From contig JAHZLG010000151.1 of the NCBI GenBank assembly GCA_022599995.1, positions 1 to 6,227 on the forward strand: DNA of 6,227 nucleotides, in the 5' to 3' direction. The position numbers were made by a program, and so were the translations under genes. Within the stretch, counting starts at the first letter, position 1; every line of letters starts with the position of its first letter. This stretch comes from Alphaproteobacteria bacterium (lineage in GTDB: Bacteria > Pseudomonadota > Alphaproteobacteria > CBDBCS01 > JAHZLG01). The notes under the pieces are model-generated. The model did no database searches. It was not told where the DNA came from and was given only the letters and a program-made list of their open reading frames with translations. Below, piece after piece: positions 1 through 4,567 of the stretch.

Positions 1-381
1 GGCGAGAACGACAATCTGATCGTGCAGAAGCTTCTGGCGAATCGTAACCAGATCGGCATCTTTGGCTACAGCTTCCTCGAATCCAATGCGCATCGGCTCG
101 ATGGGATTGCCATCGAGAAGGTGAAACCAACATTCGATGCTATCTTGGCGCGTGACTACCCTATCTCACGGGCACTTTACTTGTATGTGAAAGCCCAGAA
201 GGTGCCGAGCAAGCCGACAATCGAGGCCTTCCTCGCCGAATACACAAAGAACTCCACGTGGGGAACGAATGGTTACCTGGTAGATTCGGGGTTGATTCCG
301 CTCAGTGCGACAGATGCCCGCACGCAACGCCGCCGGGCACGCAATTTGGTGCCATTGAAGCTGGATGATCTCCCTGAGTGA
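1..381 (+). CDS. pstS: Phosphate ABC transporter substrate-binding protein PstS, C-terminal part (5' truncated by window edge)
   Basis: The reading frame is open from base 1 and gives the last 126 residues before a TGA at 379-381. PstS is the periplasmic phosphate-binding component of the high-affinity PstSCAB importer. The visible part matches the second lobe of the family: DNLIVQ followed by a G-I-F-G-Y-S-F segment (residues 4-25), the conserved YPISRALYLYVK strand region (residues 53-64), then an F-L-A-E-Y helix and a WG..GYL..SGLIPL ending (residues 77-101), typical of alphaproteobacterial PstS. A basic tail (RTQRRRARNL) follows. The signal peptide and the phosphate-binding first lobe lie outside the window. 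No pstC follows; the next gene is convergent, so pstS is the last or only gene of its unit here. The family call is firm; the exact paralogue (PstS or a PstS-like protein) is less certain. Confidence 0.88.
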   Translation, partial: GENDNLIVQKLLANRNQIGIFGYSFLESNAHRLDGIAIEKVKPTFDAILARDYPISRALYLYVKAQKVPSKPTIEAFLAEYTKNSTWGTNGYLVDSGLIPLSATDARTQRRRARNLVPLKLDDLPE

Positions 382-395
382 CACGACGCTGGATG

Positions 396-408
396 CCTGC
401 TTTGCAGG
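396..408 (+). terminator. Small hairpin just after pstS, weak terminator candidate
   Basis: CCTGC-TTT-GCAGG forms a perfect 5-bp stem with a 3-nt loop, 15 bases after the pstS stop. It is not followed by a T tract, so it is not a canonical intrinsic terminator. It may only protect the 3' end, or mean nothing. Confidence 0.2.
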
Positions 409-490
409 AGGGCGCGCGGCCATCGTCCGGCTATTCCCTGCGCTACGGCAGCTATTGATACTGCAGCTATTTGGTTGCTATCAGCGACAT

Positions 491-504
491 GGTGGCTGGC
501 CACC
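491..504. other. Compact inverted repeat in the convergent spacer
   Basis: GGTGGC-TG-GCCACC is a perfect 6-bp dyad, or a 5-bp stem with a CTGG loop. It lies between the convergent pstS and glycosyltransferase genes, 45 bases beyond the latter's stop. It could act as a bidirectional 3'-end hairpin, but no T tract is adjacent on either strand. Confidence 0.25.
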
Positions 505-548
505 GCTGTTTGACCGCCGCTGCTGGCCACCGCTGTCACCTATGGCGG
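495..548. repeat. 27-bp near-duplication in the convergent spacer
   Basis: The 15-mer GCTGGCCACCGCTGT occurs at 495-509 and again at 522-536, exactly 27 bp apart, with the rest of the unit diverged. The period equals that of the two arrays inside the adjacent glycosyltransferase gene, although the unit sequence is different. Further left, GCAGCTATT recurs at 448-456 and 463-471 (15-bp spacing), so the whole spacer looks like decayed tandem sequence. Confidence 0.6.
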
Positions 549-2402
549 CTAGCCTCGGTATGTTGACTGCCGGAGATTATCGAAAGCAATAAGCACGCGC
601 TCGAGATCGTCACCCGTTGGGTTTTTGAACCTTGCCTTGTCGAGCCCCACTGTTATTTGCACGACACCGCTTGTGTGGAGCAAGCTGGGGGGGTAGGGAA
701 ACATGTAGCCAAAAGCGTTGATGTCTGTATCGGGCTCGATGCTTGTCACCACAAGGGAGGGCACGCCGAGAATTACCGCCAGATGTGCTGCGGCGGTGTC
801 GGGGGACAGCAGCCAACGCGACCGTCCAACCATGAATTCCAACCAGTTGAGGTCGTGGTCTGCCACCACGATCAGCACCCGCTCGCTGAGGTGGCACACC
901 TGAACCGCGGGCGGGGAGGAGTGAGGGGTGGAGGGGTTGCGTGCCCCCGCCGGGGTGGAGGGGTTGCGTGCCCCCGCCGGGGTGGAGGGGGAAAGTGCAA
1001 GGATGGCTTCTATTCGCCCCAGTGTTTCATCGGGGAAGTCTTGAAGTATCTCAGGGAGAATGGGCAAAACGAGAGACGCATCGGCATAGGTGGTGAACAG
1101 GACGATCGATTCCAACGGCTCGTAGGTCGGCGCGGCATTCTCTGCCACATGCTCGGGCGCGGCATTCTCTGCCACATGCTTGGGTGCGGCATTGTCTGCC
1201 ACATGCTTGGGTGCGGCATTGTCTGCCACATGCTTGGGCGCGGTATTCTCTGCCACATGCTTGGGCGCGGCATTCTCTGCCGCATGATTAGGTGCGGCAT
1301 TCTCTGCCGCAGGGGATCCGCGGCGGCTCGTCGAGAGGGCACGCCGTATCACGTGGCGATACAAATCACCCGAAAGAAATCGATGCTGACTGCGCGTCGC
1401 AAGGTTGATCAGACCATACCGCTCGGGCAGGGCAGGGTGCTGCAAAGAGAGGTCGGTGTTGTGATACTGCAGCCGTACCAATCGACGGCAGCTGTCATCC
1501 CAATCGGCAACCCCTGCCGTCATTGTTGCTGCTGTTGCTCCGACATCGGCCAAGGGCAACCCAGCAGGTGATGCCACGGCAATCTGCGCATGGGCAATCT
1601 GCGCATGGGCAATTTGTGCCAAATCATAAAATCGTTCGATGGCGTGCCGATGGACACTTTCGAGCGTGCCCTCAGGGGTGTCTTCGGCTGTTCCCTGCGC
1701 GGTGACGGGATCGACAAACGGAATACGCGACGACATGGCGCGGACGACCGGCAAGGTGTATTTCGACGATAGCCAGACGAGCACGCGTCCAAGGTGGGGT
1801 TCCCCCTTCCATAGCCCGTATTCGGGGCCAGGGGCATACATCCAAATGTCGCGTGCCCCGATTGCCAAGGCGACCGTATCATAGATCAGTGGATTACGGG
1901 GGATTTGGGGAAACAGCACCCGCGCGATTCCTAGTCTTCGCAACCGTGCGATGGCAGTGAACCGATACTGCCAGTGACGCGCCAGCTTATTGGGGTTGAC
2001 CGCAATCAATCCCACGTCCGTCATGCCGCTATGTCGAACAAAACGGTAGTGTGCAGGCTGGAGAGGGTACTCGGTGAACCAAACCACGGTAAGCTGTCCT
2101 TTGTCGCCGCCGAAGGCTGCATGCAGGGTGGGCAACCAGTGACTGTTCACAAACAACTCGCCGAGTCCGCCATAGCAGAATACCAGCGTGGTCTTTGGCG
2201 TTGCCGCCGGGGAGGGCACCGAAAGACGGGCGAGCCCATCGATCAGCCGAGTGCCCCGCCACCCCCTGGGAAAGCGATCTTGGCGTTTGATTCGTTTTTG
2301 ATACTCAGCGAGCAGGGAGTCCTGCGATCGGAACACGTGCGACGTGCTATGGATTGCCGCTATATCACTGTGCTCTTTGACGGTGTCATCGTGTTGTGTC
2401 AT
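549..2402 (-). CDS. Glycosyltransferase family 9-like (heptosyltransferase-type) protein with repeat-expanded linkers
   Basis: A 617-aa protein, against roughly 330-350 aa for ordinary GT9 enzymes. The first ~65 residues are charged. A Rossmann-like N-domain begins at residue ~71 (LVFCYGGLGELF, the position of the family's GD loop, here Glu instead of Asp) and runs to ~220. The C-domain (~430-605) carries the GT9 signature SPDTAAAHLAVILGVPSLVV at 533-552. Between and within them lie low-complexity arrays: three IAHAQ-type units (~262-274), about seven AENAAPKHV-type units (366-425) and two-plus NPSTPAGAR units (~471-492). It is last in the minus-strand operon and likely adds a sugar to a lipopolysaccharide or other surface glycan; donor and acceptor are unknown. 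I chose ATG at 2402 because GGAG lies 5 nt upstream; an ATG at 2414 (four more residues) is the alternative. The frame stays open through all arrays, so the gene looks intact. Confidence 0.75.
   Translation of the reverse strand: MTQHDDTVKEHSDIAAIHSTSHVFRSQDSLLAEYQKRIKRQDRFPRGWRGTRLIDGLARLSVPSPAATPKTTLVFCYGGLGELFVNSHWLPTLHAAFGGDKGQLTVVWFTEYPLQPAHYRFVRHSGMTDVGLIAVNPNKLARHWQYRFTAIARLRRLGIARVLFPQIPRNPLIYDTVALAIGARDIWMYAPGPEYGLWKGEPHLGRVLVWLSSKYTLPVVRAMSSRIPFVDPVTAQGTAEDTPEGTLESVHRHAIERFYDLAQIAHAQIAHAQIAVASPAGLPLADVGATAATMTAGVADWDDSCRRLVRLQYHNTDLSLQHPALPERYGLINLATRSQHRFLSGDLYRHVIRRALSTSRRGSPAAENAAPNHAAENAAPKHVAENTAPKHVADNAAPKHVADNAAPKHVAENAAPEHVAENAAPTYEPLESIVLFTTYADASLVLPILPEILQDFPDETLGRIEAILALSPSTPAGARNPSTPAGARNPSTPHSSPPAVQVCHLSERVLIVVADHDLNWLEFMVGRSRWLLSPDTAAAHLAVILGVPSLVVTSIEPDTDINAFGYMFPYPPSLLHTSGVVQITVGLDKARFKNPTGDDLERVLIAFDNLRQSTYRG
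925..991 (-). repeat. 27-bp in-frame tandem repeat (NPSTPAGAR-encoding)
   Basis: Units begin at 925, 952 and 979; the first two are full length and the third breaks off after about 13 bases. The unit is GC-rich (plus-strand core GGTTGCGTGCCCCCGCC) and encodes the nine-residue NPSTPAGAR on the minus strand. It inserts a Pro/Ser/Ala-rich loop within the C-terminal domain, before the strand that leads to the SPDTAAAH motif. Confidence 0.9.
1129..1317 (-). repeat. 27-bp in-frame tandem repeat, about seven copies (AENAAPKHV-encoding)
   Basis: Units start at 1129, 1156, 1183, 1210, 1237, 1264 and 1291. Each holds the plus-strand core GCGGCATTCTCTGCC with few substitutions (for example TTG for TTC in units 3 and 4). 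The last unit diverges after its first ~20 bases. Translation on the minus strand gives nine-residue units of the form A-(E/D)-N-A-A-P-K-H-V. The array forms an Ala/Pro-rich linker of about 60 residues immediately before the C-terminal domain of the glycosyltransferase. Confidence 0.95.
1578..1620 (-). repeat. 15-bp in-frame tandem repeat (IAHAQ-encoding)
   Basis: GGCAATCTGCGCATG is repeated exactly at 1578-1592 and 1593-1607, with a third, slightly changed unit at 1608-1620. On the minus strand this encodes A-Q-I-A-H units, five codons each, after the N-terminal domain of the glycosyltransferase. Confidence 0.85.
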
Positions 2403-2427
2403 CGTCGCTCCCATCTGTAGTCATCGT
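2385..2427 (-). other. Three ACGATGAC octamers at the overlap of the two glycosyltransferase genes
   Basis: Plus-strand GTCATCGT (minus ACGATGAC) occurs at 2385-2392, 2398-2405 and 2420-2427. The middle copy contains the chosen ATG of the downstream gene (2402-2400). The leftmost contains the TGA stop of the upstream gene (2388-2386). The ~17-bp overlap that would couple the two genes is therefore built from the same short repeat. GGAG for the downstream start sits between the second and third copies. Confidence 0.6.
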
Positions 2428-3666
2428 CCCCATGCCCACGGTCACCGTGTCTACGACGACCGTGTCCGACGGGGAAGACACCAAAGCCCCCATGACCTGA
2501 TCGTATACCCGATCAACGGTGATTGCCGCCATCGATTGGGCTGCGAAGGCCGCGTCTTTTGTTCTTTGTCCATCGAACGGCGTGCCGCGCATCACCTCGC
2601 CCGTTTTGGTTAGGCGACCACTGTCGAGGGCTGGAGGGACACTAGGCAACCAAACCCCGTAGCGAGCATCATTGGACGGCCCAAACAACATGAGAAAATG
2701 AGGGTGTCCTGTGCTGTGGGGCAGATTGGTGCGCGGCTGTATCGCCAGACAGGTATGTACCATGCCCGTGTCACTGCCAATCACCACGCGCGCCCGAAGC
2801 GATGCCTGCGCAGCAACAACAGGGTCACGGTGGCTGATAAGGGAGACTCCGGCGTCGGACAGTGCAGAGGCTTGCGTGCGCTGGGAGTCAGGGACAAGGG
2901 CAACGACCAATCGTTGAACGGCTTGCAGGCGGGTTGCCAACAGGACGTAGTGCTCGATTGGCCACTGCTTTGGCTGCCACCCCGCAAACGGAATGAAGAG
3001 CACATCGCACGCAGGGAGCGCAACCGCCTGCTCGGCCTGTTGCTCAGACGGAACAATGACCGGCACACTCGACCGAAAATGAGACGATAATTGGGCGACA
3101 ACATGGCGCTCTTCGGTTGAGGTAACCGGCCTATTTGCCCCGCGCGACCTTGCCAACTTGCGGGCGATGGAAGATTGCTCGGTGGTTGTCTTGGGTGTTC
3201 TTGCGGGTGCAGGCGTGGTTGTCGGTGTGGTTGTCGGCGTGGTTGTCGGTGTGGTTGTCTCTGCGGTGCTGGTTTTGGTCGTGGCAGTGTTCTTGGCTGC
3301 TGTGCTGGTTCGGGCCGCCGACTTCTTGGGTGGGGGAATTTGTCGCCGCCCGCCGCCCCACCACCGGCAAAGCAGGAGCGAGACCGGCGAGCACCGCATA
3401 TCGATCACGCGATCGAAGCGTCCGACGCCCAAATCCGCGATGAGGTTCCTCCAGTGTTGCCCGCGTGGTTGTCGATCGAAGGCATGGCAGACGGCCGTTG
3501 CGCCCGATCGCGTGTGCACTCCCTGATAGAGCGGAAAGGCATGCGATGGCACGGCAATGACTAGGCGGTCGACCTCGGCAGCAAGGGTGTGCACAACCCC
3601 CATGGCAAAGACCAAATCCCCCAAATGACTGTTGCCGATAAACACCCCAGACCGCACTTGGGTCAT
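2386..3666 (-). CDS. Glycosyltransferase family 9-like (heptosyltransferase-type) protein with Thr/Pro-rich insert
   Basis: A 426-aa protein. The N-domain opens with VFIGNSHLGDLVFAMGVVHTL (residues 8 to 28), closely resembling the start of heptosyltransferases such as WaaC; Asp17 is at the place of the proposed catalytic Asp. Residues ~113-165 are a Lys/Ala/Thr/Pro-rich insert containing four TTTP units, at the boundary between the two Rossmann-like domains. The C-domain shows IPFAGWQPKQWPIEHY (225-240) and GSDTGMVHTCLAI (297-309), the family's nucleotide-sugar-binding motif. The tail (~395-426) is rich in Asp, Thr and Val and lies beyond the catalytic fold. Likely role: sugar transfer to a surface glycan or lipid A core; the exact sugar is unknown. 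The start at 3666 is chosen because its ATG forms a 4-bp ATGA overlap with the upstream stop; a start at 3741 would run far into the upstream gene. It is the middle gene of the operon. Confidence 0.8.
   Translation of the reverse strand: MTQVRSGVFIGNSHLGDLVFAMGVVHTLAAEVDRLVIAVPSHAFPLYQGVHTRSGATAVCHAFDRQPRGQHWRNLIADLGVGRFDRVIDMRCSPVSLLLCRWWGGGRRQIPPPKKSAARTSTAAKNTATTKTSTAETTTPTTTPTTTPTTTPAPARTPKTTTEQSSIARKLARSRGANRPVTSTEERHVVAQLSSHFRSSVPVIVPSEQQAEQAVALPACDVLFIPFAGWQPKQWPIEHYVLLATRLQAVQRLVVALVPDSQRTQASALSDAGVSLISHRDPVVAAQASLRARVVIGSDTGMVHTCLAIQPRTNLPHSTGHPHFLMLFGPSNDARYGVWLPSVPPALDSGRLTKTGEVMRGTPFDGQRTKDAAFAAQSMAAITVDRVYDQVMGALVSSPSDTVVVDTVTVGMGTMTTDGSDDDTTR
3215..3259 (-). repeat. 12-bp in-frame tandem repeat (TTTP-encoding)
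   Basis: The plus-strand unit GTGGTTGTCGGT starts at 3215, 3227, 3239 and 3251, with one C/T change and the last unit diverging at its end. The minus strand reads four TTTP tetrapeptides. It sits in a wider Thr/Ala/Lys-rich stretch at the interdomain boundary of the 426-aa glycosyltransferase. Confidence 0.9.
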
Positions 3667-4121
3667 GCAGGTGTCCGCTTCTCGGCGACCGCGGCCCGGA
3701 GATTCTTCATGAATTTCCCCACCAGCATCCGGGTGAACCATCCGAACAGGAACCCCATTACCTTTGCCACCCGCGATTTCATCTCGATGCCGAGGGTGTA
3801 GGTCATGGCGGTGCGGTTTCCCTCAAGGGGCCGAAAGGCGTAGCGCACCCGCATAAAAAAAGAGTCAGAGTAATTGGAGACCTCCAGATACTCGCCCTGA
3901 CGATAATCAAGCACCTCGCCCTTATACTCATTCACTTGGCGCCCCTCTTTCACCCACATGCGAAATTCGGTGCCAATAGGATTTTCCGGATCGTAGGTGC
4001 CGATGTACTCGATGCCTTCGAGCCCCTCCATCCACAGCTTGATGTACTCGGGCGAGTCGACATATTGGAAGACCTCATCGATGGGGGCATCGAATTCGAC
4101 AATGGTTTCATAGTGCTTCAT
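3663..4121 (-). CDS. SRPBCC/START-fold protein (polyketide cyclase or CoxG-like), first gene of the glycosyltransferase operon
   Basis: A 152-aa protein, the usual length for single-domain SRPBCC proteins. It begins MKHYETIVEFDAPIDEVFQYV, the typical first strand plus 'hydrophobic-D-AP-EVF' helix of the fold, then a Y-I-K-L-W segment (~26-30), alternating strands (~37-110), and a long C-terminal helix (~118-147, VMGFLFGWFTRML) that would close over the ligand cavity. The fold binds hydrophobic or lipid-like ligands; no catalytic function can be assigned. No signal peptide is visible, so it is probably cytoplasmic. ATG at 4121 is preferred because the homologous part begins there; a TTG at 4145 would add eight Ser-rich residues. 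Neither has a clear Shine-Dalgarno sequence. Its stop overlaps the next gene's ATG by 4 bp, suggesting it serves the same pathway as the two glycosyltransferases, perhaps handling a lipid-linked intermediate (inference). Confidence 0.72.
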   Translation of the reverse strand: MKHYETIVEFDAPIDEVFQYVDSPEYIKLWMEGLEGIEYIGTYDPENPIGTEFRMWVKEGRQVNEYKGEVLDYRQGEYLEVSNYSDSFFMRVRYAFRPLEGNRTAMTYTLGIEMKSRVAKVMGFLFGWFTRMLVGKFMKNLRAAVAEKRTPA

Positions 4122-4196
4122 GGGAACCGAATCAGAAGAAGACAAAGAACAAAGAAAACAGCAACAGATTTGGCACGAAGTGCTGGCACCTCATGC

Positions 4197-4221
4197 GTAC
4201 CCCTCGCAACAGGTGGGGTAC
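4197..4221 (-). other. Perfect 7-bp inverted repeat in the leader of the minus-strand operon
   Basis: GTACCCC (4197-4203) and GGGGTAC (4215-4221) are exact reverse complements around an 11-nt loop. If the proposed promoter at 4244-4272 is used, this hairpin lies near the 5' end of the transcript, about 75 bases before the first start codon. It could stabilise the mRNA or be an operator half-site pair. No T tract follows. Confidence 0.45.
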
Positions 4222-4243
4222 AGGGGGCACCGACAACACCAGC

Positions 4244-4272
4244 AGACTAGCACCGATTGGCATAGCTGACAA
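4244..4272 (-). promoter_or_regulatory. Candidate sigma-70-type promoter for the SRPBCC-glycosyltransferase operon
   Basis: On the minus strand TTGTCA (4272-4267) and TAGTCT (4249-4244) are 17 bp apart. The -35 box matches five of six consensus bases, the -10 box only three of six. Transcription would begin near 4237 with a leader of about 115 bases. Weak support. Confidence 0.3.
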
Positions 4273-4275
4273 TGT

Positions 4276-4384
4276 ACCTTGTCGCACCTTGTCGCACCTT
4301 GTCGCACCTTGTCATCCCTGCTCGCGCCTTAGTTCGCACCTGTTTGCGCCTTGTCCCTTGTCATATCTGCTCGCACCTGTCCCT
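4276..4384. repeat. Degenerate 10-bp tandem array in the divergent spacer
   Basis: The unit ACCTTGTCGC is exact at 4276-4285, 4286-4295 and 4296-4305, and nearly so at 4306-4315. Related units continue in the same 10-bp phase at 4316 and 4326, then with small phase shifts at 4338, 4348, 4355, 4365 and 4375. It lies between the two candidate promoters of the 446-bp spacer. A unit of about one helical turn would place every copy on roughly the same DNA face. The unit is not a multiple of three and no gene is evident here. Confidence 0.8.
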
Positions 4385-4422
4385 CACGCGATTCTTGGAC
4401 ACACCTGCGCGCATGCCCTCGG

Positions 4423-4451
4423 TTGAAAAGACGGTTGTCGCTCGTTATCAT
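4423..4451 (+). promoter_or_regulatory. lpdA: Candidate sigma-70-type promoter for lpdA
   Basis: TTGAAA (4423-4428) and TATCAT (4446-4451) are separated by exactly 17 bp. The -35 box matches five of six consensus bases and the -10 box four of six. Transcription would begin around 4458, leaving a leader of about 110 bases before the TTG start. This is the best promoter-like pair seen in the divergent spacer. Confidence 0.45.
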
Positions 4452-4471
4452 AAGATGCGTGGACTGCCGAA

Positions 4472-4496
4472 GCGACGCCCATCGTGCGTGCGTTGC
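4472..4496 (+). other. Stem-loop in the lpdA leader
   Basis: GCGACGC (4472-4478) can pair with GCGTTGC (4490-4496) over 7 bp with one G-U, around an 11-nt loop. It lies near the start of the proposed transcript. A run of six T (4525-4530) follows only about 28 bases later, too far for an attenuator-type terminator. Confidence 0.25.
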
Positions 4497-4557
4497 ATGT
4501 CACTTCGTGTCATCATACCCTTCGTTTTTTCCTCCACCCCTGTGCCTTGCTGGCAAC

Positions 4558-4561
4558 GGAG
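4558..4561 (+). promoter_or_regulatory. lpdA: Ribosome binding site deciding the TTG start of lpdA
   Basis: GGAG lies 6 nt before TTG at 4568. It fixes the start there rather than at the upstream in-frame codon at 4484, whose extra 28 residues are unlike any Lpd N-terminus. Confidence 0.65.
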
Positions 4562-4567
4562 CATTCT

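Noticed and set aside
273..539. 88-codon minus-strand frame after the glycosyltransferase stop
   Set aside because: It overlaps the conserved pstS 3' end in antisense, has a GTG start without a clear Shine-Dalgarno sequence, and resembles no known protein; kept only as a hint of decayed repeats.
657..1571. Long plus-strand open frame (304 codons) with repeated Cys-His units that resemble a metal-binding repeat protein
   Set aside because: It is antisense to the glycosyltransferase with GT9 motifs; the Cys-His pattern is simply the other strand of the 27-bp AENAAPKHV array, which keeps all frames open.
3158..3526. Plus-strand open frame with a strongly hydrophobic Val/Gly stretch that looks like a membrane segment
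   Set aside because: It is the complement of the TTTP-encoding 12-bp array in the GT9 gene; no start signal or family features support it.
3667..3741. Upstream start for the 426-aa glycosyltransferase (25 extra residues)
   Set aside because: These residues overlap the SRPBCC coding region and do not look like the GT9 N-terminus, whereas the ATG at 3666 gives the common ATGA overlap.
4472..4530. Attenuator or riboswitch in the lpdA leader
   Set aside because: The only stem is 7 bp with a G-U pair and the T run is about 28 bases away; no known riboswitch motif was recognised.
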